A stretch of 64,000 nt of DNA from Denitrobaculum sp965232285 (GCA_965232285.1 CBDDPL010000004.1:4650001-4714000); one strand, 5' to 3'. Shown: positions 17,456 through 26,900, numbered from the stretch's first letter. Notes: generated by a model not told the origin, from the sequence alone. A program made the numbers and translations.

Positions 17456-17807
17456 GACCGTTCGTCCTCGGCTTTATGGCGGATGGGTTCCTTGTCCGGA
17501 ACCGGCTTAAGCAGATGTCCCTGATCCGGCGGCAGGTCAACCGCAAATCCCTCCATCCACCATGACAGTTAAGTAGACTCGTCGAAAAACATATATTTAT
17601 CAACGCATTTAACCTTTATTGAAAATAACACTGGTCATATCGACTCAACAGCCGCATTATTTAACGATAATGTTAATTAAGAAGCTTGACCGGATCGCCG
17701 CCTATCGCCGCTTCTGGGAACGGAAGCTCGATATCCTGGCCGGCTATCTCGAGAAAACCTCCAAAGGATCCCCCTGGACGGAAACAGGCAAATCAAGGAG
17801 CAAAAAG
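17456..17807. other. Intergenic region without a clear gene
   Basis: 352 bases between the divergent oligopeptidase and DUF899 genes. The middle (about 17585-17670) is AT-rich and probably holds the promoters. The frame open from 17619 runs into DUF899 but has no ribosome site or family match before 17808. Confidence 0.5.
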
Positions 17808-18497
17808 ATGAGTGAGCATCACGACAAGCGTTTCCCCGGCGAGAGCGATGATTACCGCACGGCGCGCGACAGCCTTCTGACCGCGGAGCTGGCCTTGCGC
17901 CGCCAGATCGAGGCGGTCGCGGCGCAGCGGCGGGCCCTTCCCCCGGGCGGACCGCTGAAAGAGGATTATGTCTTTACGGCGCTGTCGGGAGGAGGGGCTG
18001 CAAGTCAGGTCCGTTTCAGCGAACTCTTCGAAGCGGGCAAGGAGAGTCTTTTCCTCTACAGCTTCATGTTCGCGCCCGGCGACGAGACCCCCTGCCCGGC
18101 CTGCACCTCCCTGCTGGACGGCCTGAACGGCAGTGCGCCGCACATCCGGGCCAGGATCAATTTCGCCGTCGTCGGCAAAGCGCCGCTGCCCAGGCTCCTG
18201 GATTGGGCCGAGGGCCGGGGCTGGAACAACCTCCGCCTGCTGTCATCCGAGGACAACAGCTACAACGCGGACTACTTCGGCGAAACCGGCGATGGCGGGC
18301 AGATCCCGGCGATCAACATCTTCCACAAGGGTGCGGACGGCATCCGCCACCGCTACAACAGCGAACTGCTCTACGCCCCCTGGGAAGATGGCCAGCACGG
18401 GCGGCACGCGGACATGCTCTGGCCGATCTGGAACGCTTTCGACATGACCCCCGAGGGCCGGGGCAGCGACTGGTTCCCCCGCTTTTCCTACAGCTAA
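17808..18497 (+). CDS. DUF899 family thioredoxin-like protein
   Basis: 229 residues. The start HDKRFPGESDDYRTARDSLL and the phrase ALRRQIEAVAAQRRALPPGG are diagnostic of DUF899. Later, SLFLYSFMFAPG and CPACTSLLDGL form the thioredoxin-like part with a CPAC pair. ATG 17808 is preceded by CAAGGAG. Members are cytoplasmic and of unknown reaction. It stands alone, and an imperfect CCCC...GGGG hairpin follows the stop. Confidence 0.85.
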   Translation: MSEHHDKRFPGESDDYRTARDSLLTAELALRRQIEAVAAQRRALPPGGPLKEDYVFTALSGGGAASQVRFSELFEAGKESLFLYSFMFAPGDETPCPACTSLLDGLNGSAPHIRARINFAVVGKAPLPRLLDWAEGRGWNNLRLLSSEDNSYNADYFGETGDGGQIPAINIFHKGADGIRHRYNSELLYAPWEDGQHGRHADMLWPIWNAFDMTPEGRGSDWFPRFSYS

Positions 18498-18625
18498 TCG
18501 GAAGCGGCCCCCTGTAATACAAGGGGCGTTGATATAAGGGAGAATCCTGAGTTAAAGCGGTCCCGGATTCGGTGTATAGTTTTCGGCAGGAGTGAAAAGA
18601 CCTCACCGGATCCGGGAGAATTTGA

Positions 18626-18811
18626 GTGGGCGACGTCATCAATCTGCGCCAGGAACGCAAACGCCGCAAGCGCAGTGCCAAAGAAGCGGAAGCCAGCGAA
18701 AATCGTGTCAAATTCGGCCTGACCAAGGCTGAAAAAGCCAAGAACGAACAGGAGCGCGAGCGCGCCGTTCATCACCTCGATGCCCACCGGAAAGACGATT
18801 CCGAGGACTGA
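18626..18811 (+). CDS. DUF4169 family small basic protein
   Basis: 61 residues: GDVINLRQERKRRKRSAKEA, then ENRVKFGLTKAEKAKNEQER, a pattern typical of DUF4169 in alphaproteobacteria (charged, single long helix). It starts with GTG behind CGGGAGAA. Its role is not known; the highly basic helix suggests nucleic-acid or ribosome contact, which is inference. Confidence 0.85.
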   Translation: MGDVINLRQERKRRKRSAKEAEASENRVKFGLTKAEKAKNEQERERAVHHLDAHRKDDSED

Positions 18812-18914
18812 TTCCTAGAGCGTTGACATCCGAAGCGGCTATCCCAACCGCGTTTCCGCCTAAAGCTCCGGCGGATCATCGCGAATCCTGAGAACGCCAT
18901 AGCCCAAAAGCAGT

Positions 18915-18945
18915 TCGGCCCGCGACAAAGCGCGGGCCGATTTCA
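18915..18945 (+). terminator. Hairpin terminator
   Basis: TCGGCCCGCG and CGCGGGCCGA (10 bp, loop of 6), then TTTC. It lies between the convergent DUF4169 and cell-wall hydrolase genes and could serve both strands, though the T-run is short. Confidence 0.6.
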
Positions 18946-18987
18946 ATTGGGGTGCCGGACGGCGGGTCGTTCTGGAGGAAACGTCCT

Positions 18988-19821
18988 TTAGTCCTCGGCG
19001 ACGCGGCTGGCGAGCTGCGTGCGCTTTACTTTCTTAGCCGGCTTCTTGTAGCTGTAGAAGATATGCCGGCCGATCGTCGGCCCCTTTTTGAAGGCGGTAC
19101 GCCACTGCGGTGATACATAGTCGGCATGATACCAAAGTGCGCCTTCGGTCATGTCCTGCGACAGACCCCAGTAAACAAAGCTGGCGAGGCGCTCGGCATC
19201 CTTCCAGGCTTTCGCATTTTTGATATCGTCGCTCAGACCATCGCACCACCACGAGAACTGACACTTGTAGCGCCGGCTCTCGCCCCCCTGGCGCACGACC
19301 TCGCAGACCGTCGCAGGGAAGCGGGGACTGGCGACGCGATTCATCACCACATGCGCTACCGCACGACGACCGGCGGTAGGTTCACTCCGCGCCTCAAAAT
19401 AGATGTTCTGTGCCAGACAGAAGAGCTCGTCCTCGACCTTCGCCAGAGTCGGCACCCGCGCAGCTTTGACAGCCGCCAGATTCACGCCGCGCCCGACATC
19501 CGTCACCTTGGGCAGTTTCGGCTCGCTGCTGTCGGGTGACTTAAAGCTCTCGATCGCCTTGGCGACGTCGCCGGCGCCCGCCATGGCACCCGCAACCGCG
19601 CCATCACTGGCCAGGTGCAGAAGCTCCTGGCTCGCCGAGGGCTGCACAGGCTGAGAGGCGGTCGCGTTCGGCGCCTCGAAAGCCATCACTGCCGGCGCCC
19701 GGTCAGAGGCGGCCACACCCATGAAGACTGCCCCCGCCATGAAGCTGGCAGAGATGGCAACCCAGGGGGTCCGCTGGATCCGGCCCAGCAAGTCGGTTTT
19801 CTTCGCAAGAACGTTAATCAT
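18988..19821 (-). CDS. SleB/CwlJ-type cell wall hydrolase
   Basis: 277 residues. An N-terminal hydrophobic segment (VAISASFMAGAVFMGVAA, about 19-36) serves as signal anchor. A variable linker leads to the Hydrolase_2 domain from about residue 130: CLAQNIYFEARSEPTAGRRA, VAHVVMNRVASPRFPATVC, QFSWWCDG, YHADYVSPQW. The Glu of FEARSE is the likely catalytic residue. It would cut peptidoglycan in the periplasm. The gene is monocistronic and divergent from an AT-rich gene-free region. Confidence 0.9.
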   Translation of the reverse strand: MINVLAKKTDLLGRIQRTPWVAISASFMAGAVFMGVAASDRAPAVMAFEAPNATASQPVQPSASQELLHLASDGAVAGAMAGAGDVAKAIESFKSPDSSEPKLPKVTDVGRGVNLAAVKAARVPTLAKVEDELFCLAQNIYFEARSEPTAGRRAVAHVVMNRVASPRFPATVCEVVRQGGESRRYKCQFSWWCDGLSDDIKNAKAWKDAERLASFVYWGLSQDMTEGALWYHADYVSPQWRTAFKKGPTIGRHIFYSYKKPAKKVKRTQLASRVAED

Positions 19822-20666
19822 CGGTCTTCACCACAGTGTTATTTCCGTGACGAGGCCACCGCTAAGACCTCTGCGCCGGTACCAATTTCGTTAAGAAACT
19901 GACCCCGACCCGGCGCGTGGCTTTTCCTTTACAAGAGATTAATATCGAATGTCAAAAAGAATTATCTCGAATTTATATCTAATGCCGGATAATTTTTCAC
20001 AACGAAACGAAATACAATTACTTTGTTACTTTAGTATTTTATTATTATTTATTGAGAAAATTCAGTTGTATCTGGTTAATATATTTGTCTGCCCCAATTT
20101 CGCCGCAATTATGACCAGGGTGAATAGTAGAATTACTACTTGTTCGCAGACTGTCGAAAATTTATACATGACGGAGCCAGCCCCCCAATCAAGGCGCGAC
20201 GCGTGAGGCAAATTCCAAGGAAATCAATATCCTTACAGCCTGACTCCTGAGATGGCCTGACAAGGTTCAAATTCCAGAGCGAATTCCGGACAGACACCAC
20301 ATCAATTTGCTTTTTCCAAGCATTCGCGAGCCATGCAGGAAACGCAATTCAGCCAGTCTCCCGGCGATAAAATTTTTGTGTAGGATTTGTTAACCTTATT
20401 CCTTAACCAAAACCGCTCGGAGCCTTAACCTTAACGTCCTAGATTCGCAGGTCTCGGAAGCGGAATTTTGTTAACCACAATGCCGGTTTCCACGACTCGA
20501 TCGGGTTGCCGGAACGGGCCCCAGACCCACTGTCAAAGCCGACTGCCTAAACCTGTTGCCCAAACCTATTGCCCGGACAGGAGTTTCCGCCGCCTGACCA
20601 GGAGCGTGGCTGAGCAAACTTGCCAGCCAGCACCTTCCCGCAGGCTCAATAAGTAGGCGGTCCACG
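19822..20666. other. AT-rich gene-poor region
   Basis: About 845 bases with no convincing gene. 19930-20170 is markedly AT-rich against the GC-rich surroundings. It contains an 85-residue frame (19949-20206) rich in Ile/Leu/Phe but without a ribosome site or family match. The rest holds only short frames. It may be an old insertion remnant, or house a small RNA or promoters for the hydrolase gene. Confidence 0.5.
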
Positions 20667-20697
20667 AAAAAACGAGGAGCGACAGGCCCCTCGTTTT
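20667..20697 (-). terminator. Intrinsic terminator of gcdH (bidirectional form)
   Basis: AAAACGAGG and CCTCGTTTT (9 bp) flank an 11-base loop, with further A/T on the outside. On the minus strand it ends in a run of six T, 46 bases after the gcdH stop. Confidence 0.85.
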
Positions 20698-20742
20698 CCG
20701 GCAGGCAGCCTCGAAACAGCCGCCAGGATTAAACAACTTTTC

Positions 20743-21927
20743 CTAGAAAAATGCCTGGATTCCGGTTTGCGCCCGCCCCAGGATCAGCGCATGGATATCG
20801 TGGGTGCCTTCGTAGGTGTTGACCGCTTCCAGGTTCATGACGTGACGGATGACGTGGTACTCGTCCGAAACACCGTTGCCACCGTGCATGTCCCGCGCCG
20901 TCCGGGCGATATCCAGCGCCTTGCCGCAAGAATTGCGCTTGGCCAGGGAGATGGCCTCGGGTGCCGCGCGGCCTTCGTCGAAAAGCCGGCCGAGCCGCAG
21001 GCAGGTCTGCAGGCCCAGGGTGATCTCGGTCTGCATGTCGGCCAGCTTTTTCTGGATCAACTGGTTCGCCGCCAGCGGCCGGCCGAACTGCGTGCGCTCC
21101 ATGGTGTAACCGCGCGCCGCCTGCCAGCAGAATTCCGCGGCGCCCAGAGCGCCCCAGGAGATCCCGTAGCGGGCCCGGTTGAGGCAGCCGAATGGTCCTT
21201 TCAGGCCCTGCACATTCGGAAGCAGGTTTTCCTCGGGCACGAAAACGTCGTCCATGACGATTTCGCCGGTGATCGAGGCCCGCAGGGAGAACTTGCCCTC
21301 GATCTTGGGTGCACTCAGGCCCTCCATGCCCTTTTCCAGCACGAAGCCACGGATCGCGTTGTCCGGATCGGACTTGGCCCAGACCACAAAGACGTCGGCG
21401 ATCGGCGAGTTGGTGATCCACATCTTGGCGCCCTTGAGGATGTAACCGCCGTCAACCTTGCGCGCCGTGGTCTTCATGCCGCCGGGATCGGAACCGTGAT
21501 CGGGCTCGGTCAGGCCGAAACAGCCAACCATCTCGCCGCTGGCCAGCTTGGGCAGGTACTTATGGCGCTGCTCCTCGTTGCCGTAGGCATAGATCGGGTG
21601 CATCACCAGCGAAGACTGGACGGACATGGCCGAACGGTAACCGCTGTCGACCCGCTCGACTTCGCGCGCCACCAGGCCGTAGCTGACATAGTTTGCACCG
21701 GCGCAGCCATACTCCTCGGGGATGGTCGAGCCGAGCAGGCCGAGTTCACCGAGTTCGTTCATGATCTCGCGGTGGAAAAGCTCGTGCCGGTTCGCCTCCA
21801 GCACCCGCGGCATCAGCTTGTCCTGGCAATAGGCATGAGCCGCGTCGCGGATCATCCGCTCTTCATCACTGAGTTGATCGTCCAGCAGAAGAGGATCGTC
21901 CCACTTGAATTCCGGCTTCGACGACAT
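20743..21927 (-). CDS. gcdH: Glutaryl-CoA dehydrogenase
   Basis: 394 residues of the acyl-CoA dehydrogenase family. CFGLTEPDHGSDPGGM and WITNSPIADVFVVWAK are FAD/substrate motifs of the glutaryl-CoA branch. The catalytic Glu is in NTYEGTHDIHALILG (about 373). The enzyme converts glutaryl-CoA to crotonyl-CoA in lysine/tryptophan breakdown and passes electrons to ETF. GGAGG lies before ATG 21927. An IclR gene is divergent, with an imperfect palindrome in between. Confidence 0.9.
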   Translation of the reverse strand: MSSKPEFKWDDPLLLDDQLSDEERMIRDAAHAYCQDKLMPRVLEANRHELFHREIMNELGELGLLGSTIPEEYGCAGANYVSYGLVAREVERVDSGYRSAMSVQSSLVMHPIYAYGNEEQRHKYLPKLASGEMVGCFGLTEPDHGSDPGGMKTTARKVDGGYILKGAKMWITNSPIADVFVVWAKSDPDNAIRGFVLEKGMEGLSAPKIEGKFSLRASITGEIVMDDVFVPEENLLPNVQGLKGPFGCLNRARYGISWGALGAAEFCWQAARGYTMERTQFGRPLAANQLIQKKLADMQTEITLGLQTCLRLGRLFDEGRAAPEAISLAKRNSCGKALDIARTARDMHGGNGVSDEYHVIRHVMNLEAVNTYEGTHDIHALILGRAQTGIQAFF

Positions 21928-21950
21928 GGCAACCTCCATTAATTCCGCTA

Positions 21951-21969
21951 TGCGAAATAATTTTCCGCA
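21951..21969. promoter_or_regulatory. Candidate IclR operator
   Basis: TGCGAAATAATTTTCCGCA is an imperfect 19-bp palindrome, 24-42 bases upstream of the gcdH start in the divergent gcdH/iclR region. Position and symmetry fit an IclR-type site; this is inference. Confidence 0.4.
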
Positions 21970-22171
21970 AATCTTGACCTTATCTGTAAAGCGTGGGACC
22001 CTCCTGTTCAATGCTTTTCTGGGACCGGACAGCAATTGAGCCCGGCTTTTCCGCCTCGGGCGCCCCTGGTGTCCAGGGCAAGCGCGGAGCCACCGCCCGG
22101 GTATTCACCAGCCACGGCTTTAGCCGATTGGCCCCGGGGGCCGTAAGACAACAGCGGGGAATAGCGGGAAG

Positions 22172-23020
22172 GTGAGAAAAAGACGCGACGGGAGCCCGAA
22201 GATCGAAGGGCCTCTCAGTGACCGGCTGCAGAGCGACGGCGCGGCGAAAGGCGTCGCCGGCGACCGGCAGTTTGTGACGGCCCTGGCCCGCGGCCTGGAG
22301 ATCCTGCGCGCCTTCGACCCGGGCGACGGCCCGCTCGGCAATCAGGAACTGGCTGAGCGAACCGGCCTGCCCAAAGCCACAATCTCACGCCTCACCTACA
22401 CCCTCAGCGCTCTCGGATACCTGATCTACCTGGAGCGCCTGGGCAAGTATCAGCTCGGCACACCGGTCCTGGCCCTTGGTTACGCCAGTCTCGCCGGCAT
22501 GGAAATCCGCCAGACCGCGCGCGCCGCCATGCAGGAACTGGCAGATCAGGAAAGTGTGTCGGTGGCGCTGGGCGGACGCGACCGCATGAGCATGCGCTAC
22601 CTTCAGACCTGCCACCCCGAAAGCCTGGCCACGCTGCGCCTGGAAATCGGCGCACGCGTACCGATCGAGTCGACCTCGATCGGACTGGCCTTCCTCTGCG
22701 CCCTGCCAGACGGCGAAAGAGGTTATCTGGTGGAACGTATCCAGGAACGCAGCGGCAATGACTGGCCACAGGTGCGCGACGGCATTGAAAAAGCCGGCGA
22801 GGATATTGCGGCCAAGGGCTTTTGCAGTTCCTTCGGCCAGTGGCGCTCGGATGTCCACGCGGTCGGCGTCCCGCTGGTGCCGCGGGACGGTGCGCCGGTC
22901 ATGGCCTTCAACTGCGGCGGGCCGGCCTTCATGCTCGACCGGGAGCGCATGGAACAGGAGGTCGGGCCCCGCCTCGTCGACCTGGTGCGCCGGGTCGCCA
23001 GCAACCGGATCTCGGGTTAG
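22172..23020 (+). CDS. IclR family transcriptional regulator
   Basis: 282 residues, GTG start. The N-terminal winged helix-turn-helix is ALARGLEILRAFDPG to TGLPKATISRLTYTLSALGYL (about 35-85). The C-terminal effector domain carries RMSMRYLQTCHP and PVMAFNCGGP. It is divergent from gcdH, so it probably senses glutarate or a related acyl compound and controls gcdH. The effector is not visible in the sequence. Confidence 0.88.
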   Translation: MRKRRDGSPKIEGPLSDRLQSDGAAKGVAGDRQFVTALARGLEILRAFDPGDGPLGNQELAERTGLPKATISRLTYTLSALGYLIYLERLGKYQLGTPVLALGYASLAGMEIRQTARAAMQELADQESVSVALGGRDRMSMRYLQTCHPESLATLRLEIGARVPIESTSIGLAFLCALPDGERGYLVERIQERSGNDWPQVRDGIEKAGEDIAAKGFCSSFGQWRSDVHAVGVPLVPRDGAPVMAFNCGGPAFMLDRERMEQEVGPRLVDLVRRVASNRISG

Positions 23021-23059
23021 CTCTATGCAAACAGCAGAGCAATCAGCCCAGGCCGGGAA

Positions 23060-23437
23060 TCACCCCTCCAGTTCGAGCTCGCTGTCCAGTTCGCTCTGCA
23101 GGCGGGAAACGTCGGAAGAAACCTCTTCCAACAGTGAGGAAAGCGCAACCTGCATAGCCATGGCACGCTCCAGCTTCTGGGTGATGCCCATGGTCTCCTG
23201 GAAATCGAAGCCGCGCTTCATATCCTTCGGCGCATCGCCGGTCAGCAGCCAGGTGGAGGGCACATTCAGAACACCGGCCAACATGACCAGTTTGTTCGCC
23301 CGCGGCTCGCTGCGGTCCTCCTCCCAGTTTTCCAGCGTCTTACCGCTGATGGCCAGGCGCGTGGACAACTGCCTCTGGCTCAATCCTGCTTCGGCTCGAG
23401 CCTGACGAATGCGACCGCCGATGGTGTCTGAAATCAT
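23060..23437 (-). CDS. XRE family helix-turn-helix regulator
   Basis: 125 residues. The HTH_3 domain occupies about residues 7-62: GGRIRQARAEAGLSQRQLST and ISGKTLENWEEDRSEPRANK. The second half is a Ser/Glu-rich helix (LSSLLEEVSSDVSRLQSELD) likely to dimerise as a coiled coil. ATG 23437 is chosen because upstream in-frame starts add an unconserved tail. Target unknown; GTTCTGTAGAAC at 23547-23558 upstream is a possible autoregulatory site. Confidence 0.8.
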   Translation of the reverse strand: MISDTIGGRIRQARAEAGLSQRQLSTRLAISGKTLENWEEDRSEPRANKLVMLAGVLNVPSTWLLTGDAPKDMKRGFDFQETMGITQKLERAMAMQVALSSLLEEVSSDVSRLQSELDSELELEG

Positions 23438-23791
23438 GATCTGGAGCGTTCCTAGTTTATGGTCGTTCACAGGTAAATCGGATGTTCGCTGCCAAAGGAC
23501 CGCCTGTCCGGCAGTCAAGCGGCAGTTTTAGCTTCTGCGGAGCTACGTTCTGTAGAACTTGCGACAGCTTGGTCTTTTCTGCGACTTTTTGGATGACAAA
23601 CTCAGGTCAATTTCATGGAAATTCCGAGAAGCGCAAGAATCGCAGGCAGTGGCGCGTGAACGTCGCGATGATGATCACCAAGCGGGGCTGAAAGCCTCAC
23701 CAGGCAGTATTAACATAGAGTGTTTCCGCAGTGGCGCAACCACCGGCACGAAGCGCTATCATCGGCAAAATGTATTAAGACGGAATTAACT
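23438..23791. other. Divergent promoter region between XRE and P450 genes
   Basis: 354 bases without a gene. It contains the perfect inverted repeat GTTCTGTAGAAC (23547-23558), about 110 bases upstream of the XRE start. Nothing else is evident. Confidence 0.4.
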
Positions 23792-25006
23792 ATGATTGCG
23801 AACGGGAACGGCTTCGAACTGGCCAATCTGGGTCAGGATTTTTATCAAAACCCCTATGCCTTTTATCGGCAGGTCCGCGATTCGGCGCCGCTCTGCCGCC
23901 AGCCCGACGGCTCCTATTTCGTCAGCCGCTACGACGATGTCGCGGCCATCCTGAAGGACCATCAGACCTACAGTTCGGACAAGAAACTCGATTTCAGACC
24001 GAAGCTCGGCGACGGCCTGCTCTATGAGCATCACACCACTTCGCTGGTCTTCAACGATCCGCCCTACCACACAAGAGTGAGGCGGCTGCTGGCCCCTTTC
24101 TTCACTCCGCGCACGCTCAAGGCCTTGGAAGCCAACGTGGCCGCCATGATCGATGAATTGCTCGACCGGGCAGCAGATGCCGGCAGCATCGACCTGGTTA
24201 ATGATTTCGCCAATGCCATCCCGCTCAACCTGATCGGCGATATGCTAGGCATCCCGAAGGACGAGCGCGAGCCGCTGCGCAACTGGGCCAATCTGATCCT
24301 CAGCGCCCTGGAGCCCAGCCTATCCGCAGAGCAACGCGCGACCGGCGATGCCGCGGTGCAGGCCTTTAAAGACTATCTGCGCGACTTGATTGCCTGGAAA
24401 CGAACGCGCCTGAACCAGCGCGAAGAAACCGACATCCTCTCGGCGCTGCTGGCCGATCACGATACGCCGGACGGCCTGAGCGAAGTCGAACTGATGCACA
24501 ACTGCATCTTTCTGCTGAACGCCGGTCACGACACCACGACCACCCTGATATCCAACGGCATGGATCTGCTGCTGCGCTTTCCGGACCAGATGGCCCGCCT
24601 GCGCGCCGAGCCAGAACTGATGAAGACGGCGGTGGAGGAGATGCTGCGCTACGAAAGTCCGCTGCAGATCGGCAACCGGCGCGCCGTGGCGGAGGTGACG
24701 CTGCACGGCCAACAGCTCCCTGCAGGCAGCTTTTTCCATGTCGGTATCGCGGCTGCGAACCACGACGAGCGTCAGTTTCCCGATCCGGAAGCCTTCGACA
24801 TCGCCCGCAAACCCAACCGCCACCTGGCCTTCGGGAACGGCATCCACATCTGCGCCGGCAATTCCCTGGCACGCATGGAGGCCAGCCTCGCCTTTTCAAA
24901 ACTGCTGTCACGCTTCACCAGCATCGAACAGGCGGGTCCGACGCTGCGCCCCGACCGCGCGCGCTTCCGCGTGATCGCCGAACTGCCGATCAGCCTCGCT
25001 GCGTAA
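23792..25006 (+). CDS. Cytochrome P450 (bacterial class I)
   Basis: 404 residues, the usual soluble bacterial size. The I-helix is LLNAGHDTTTTLI, the K-helix ExxR is in VEEMLRYESP, and the haem ligand Cys is in FGNGIHICAGNSLARME (about 353). It uses an external ferredoxin and reductase; none is adjacent. The substrate cannot be inferred. The frame is open earlier, but ATG 23792 matches family N-termini; the ribosome site is weak. Confidence 0.92.
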   Translation: MIANGNGFELANLGQDFYQNPYAFYRQVRDSAPLCRQPDGSYFVSRYDDVAAILKDHQTYSSDKKLDFRPKLGDGLLYEHHTTSLVFNDPPYHTRVRRLLAPFFTPRTLKALEANVAAMIDELLDRAADAGSIDLVNDFANAIPLNLIGDMLGIPKDEREPLRNWANLILSALEPSLSAEQRATGDAAVQAFKDYLRDLIAWKRTRLNQREETDILSALLADHDTPDGLSEVELMHNCIFLLNAGHDTTTTLISNGMDLLLRFPDQMARLRAEPELMKTAVEEMLRYESPLQIGNRRAVAEVTLHGQQLPAGSFFHVGIAAANHDERQFPDPEAFDIARKPNRHLAFGNGIHICAGNSLARMEASLAFSKLLSRFTSIEQAGPTLRPDRARFRVIAELPISLAA

Positions 25007-25133
25007 GCGGTCGAGGGAACGGCGGATTGGTCCTGATCGGGCGAACGTGATACAAACTGCCCGAAAGCGCAGGGCGATGCGAAGCGCGATACGAAGCAAG
25101 CCGAAACTTCAGGTGAAAAGATCGAGGCCCCTG

Positions 25134-26132
25134 ATGGGACAATCCAAGATGGGACAATCCAAGGAAAACGCGGGACAGGGTCACGATGCCCTGAGTCTGA
25201 TCGCCGACATCGGCGGCACCAATGCGCGCTTTGCGGTCGCGTCCCATGACGGCAGGGTCTCCAAGGCCCGGACGCTCGCCTGCGCCGACTACCGCGATCC
25301 GGCTCATGCGGCCACTTCCTATCTTGCTTCCATTGGCCTACCTGCCCCCTCCCAGGCCTGCTTTGCCTTCGCCTGTCCGACCCACGACGACCGCATCCGC
25401 ATGACCAACAACGGCTGGGATTTTTCCCGGGCGCGGACCAAGGAGCAGCTCGGCCTGCAACGCCTCGAGATCATCAATGATTTCATGGCGCTGGCTCTGT
25501 CACTCCCCTACCTCACGGCGGACAGCCTGCGTCAGATCGGCGGGATTCAGCAGGTCGGCAGGCTGCCGATCGGAGTTGTGGGCCCGGGCACCGGGCTCGG
25601 TGTTTCCGGCCTGATCCCCCATAAGGGCAGTTGGATTCCCCTGGTTTCCGAAGGCGGGCATGCCTCCCTCGCCGTCTCCGGTCTGCGCGAAACGGCGGTA
25701 CTGCAGCACCTGGAGCAGCACTACGGCCGGGTCTCCGCGGAACGGATTCTGTCTGGGCCGGGCTTAAAGGCAATTTACGGCGCCCTTTGCGCGATCGATG
25801 CGGCCGCGACTGAGGACTTGGCGCCCTCTGACGTTTTGGCGCGCGCCCTTGCCGGCACTGACCCGCTCTGCCGGGAGACCCTCAACATCTTTTGCGCGCT
25901 TCTGGGTGGCTTTGCCGGCGATTTCGCACTCACCCTGGGGGCACGGGGCGGCATCTATATCGGCGGCGGCATCGTCCCGCGTCTCGGCGACTTCCTTGCT
26001 GAAAGTGACTTCCGCCGGCGGTTCGAAGACAAAGGCCGTCTGTCCGGTTACGTGGCCGCCATTCCCTGCCATGTCATCACGGCCGATTACCCCGCACTGA
26101 CCGGCGCCGCGGCCTATCTGGCCAGTTCCTGA
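25134..26132 (+). CDS. glk: Glucokinase
   Basis: About 332 residues. ATP/phosphate motif LIADIGGTNARFAVA near the N-terminus, LEIINDFMALALSLP with the catalytic Asp, GPGTGLGVSGL and PLVSEGGHASLA are typical of the proteobacterial Glk family. It phosphorylates glucose to glucose-6-phosphate. The start contains a direct duplication of the 15-base ATGGGACAATCCAAG (25134-25148 and 25149-25163), so either ATG may be used; an upstream GTG at 25047 is also in frame. Confidence 0.9.
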   Translation: MGQSKMGQSKENAGQGHDALSLIADIGGTNARFAVASHDGRVSKARTLACADYRDPAHAATSYLASIGLPAPSQACFAFACPTHDDRIRMTNNGWDFSRARTKEQLGLQRLEIINDFMALALSLPYLTADSLRQIGGIQQVGRLPIGVVGPGTGLGVSGLIPHKGSWIPLVSEGGHASLAVSGLRETAVLQHLEQHYGRVSAERILSGPGLKAIYGALCAIDAAATEDLAPSDVLARALAGTDPLCRETLNIFCALLGGFAGDFALTLGARGGIYIGGGIVPRLGDFLAESDFRRRFEDKGRLSGYVAAIPCHVITADYPALTGAAAYLASS

Positions 26133-26139
26133 CGGCGCT

Positions 26140-26790
26140 CTACTCCGCGTCCGGTTGCAGCGACGGAACGGTCGCGGCAATGGCCTCCAGAGCCAGACAG
26201 GCGTCGTTCACGGCCCGAACCCTTGGAAACTCGGTCAGATCCACCTCGAATCGCTTGGCATTGAAGACCTGGGGCACCAGACAGGCATCGGCCAGGGTCG
26301 GCTGCGCGCCAAAACAGAAGGGCCCTTCTTCGCGCGCGAGCAGCTTTTCGATCGGGCGGAAGCCTTCCTGGATCCAGTGAGCATACCAGGCCAGCTTTGT
26401 TTCTTCGTCATGGCCCAGGTTCCGAACCAGATACTTGAGAACCCGCAGATTGTTCAGAGGATGAATCTCGCAGGCGATCGCCTGACAGAAGGCCCGGATT
26501 TCGGCCCGCCGCCTGGCATCGCCAGGTAAGAGGCTGGGTTCGGGATAGCTTTCCTCCAGATACTCCATAATCGCGAGCGACTGGGTCAGGGCCTGGCCAT
26601 CATCTCCGCCCTCCAATGCCAGCGCCGGAACCAGACCCTGCGGGTTGGTCTGCGCATAGTCCGCCTTCAGATGTTCGCCACCATCGCGCAGCAAATGGAC
26701 CGGCACCAGGTCATAGTCCAGGCCCTTCAGCGCGAGGACAATACGCACACGCCAGCCGGCAGAGCTGCGGAAGTAACTGTAGAGTTTCAT
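26140..26790 (-). CDS. maiA: Maleylacetoacetate isomerase (zeta-class GST)
   Basis: 216 residues. The N-terminus LYSYFRSSAGWRVRIVLALK carries the SSxxxR glutathione-site motif of zeta-class GSTs, followed by NPQGLVPAL and LTQSLAIMEYLEE. The C-terminal domain has PTLADACLVPQVFNAKRF. It isomerises maleylacetoacetate to fumarylacetoacetate in homogentisate breakdown. It lies 3.6 kb from the hmgA operon but shares its palindromic operator (26836-26853), which supports the assignment. It converges on glk with 7 bases between. Confidence 0.93.
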   Translation of the reverse strand: MKLYSYFRSSAGWRVRIVLALKGLDYDLVPVHLLRDGGEHLKADYAQTNPQGLVPALALEGGDDGQALTQSLAIMEYLEESYPEPSLLPGDARRRAEIRAFCQAIACEIHPLNNLRVLKYLVRNLGHDEETKLAWYAHWIQEGFRPIEKLLAREEGPFCFGAQPTLADACLVPQVFNAKRFEVDLTEFPRVRAVNDACLALEAIAATVPSLQPDAE

Positions 26791-26835
26791 GCTGGAACCG
26801 GCCTCCCGACGGATTGTTCTTCTGCCGGGACATCG

Positions 26836-26853
26836 TAGTTTCATTTGAAACTA
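26836..26853. promoter_or_regulatory. MarR-type operator upstream of maiA
   Basis: TAGTTTCATTTGAAACTA: perfect 8-bp arms (TAGTTTCA/TGAAACTA) around 2 bases. It lies 46-63 bases before the maiA ATG. The same sequence, with changes at two positions, lies between marR and hmgA (30027-30044). Confidence 0.75.
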
Positions 26854-26900
26854 TGTAAACCGCTCTCTCGCGCTAGGCGCACCCGTTTCAAAGGCTTGCG

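Noticed and set aside
15590..17524. 644-residue plus-strand open frame
   Set aside because: Complement of oligopeptidase B, whose full catalytic triad is on the minus strand.
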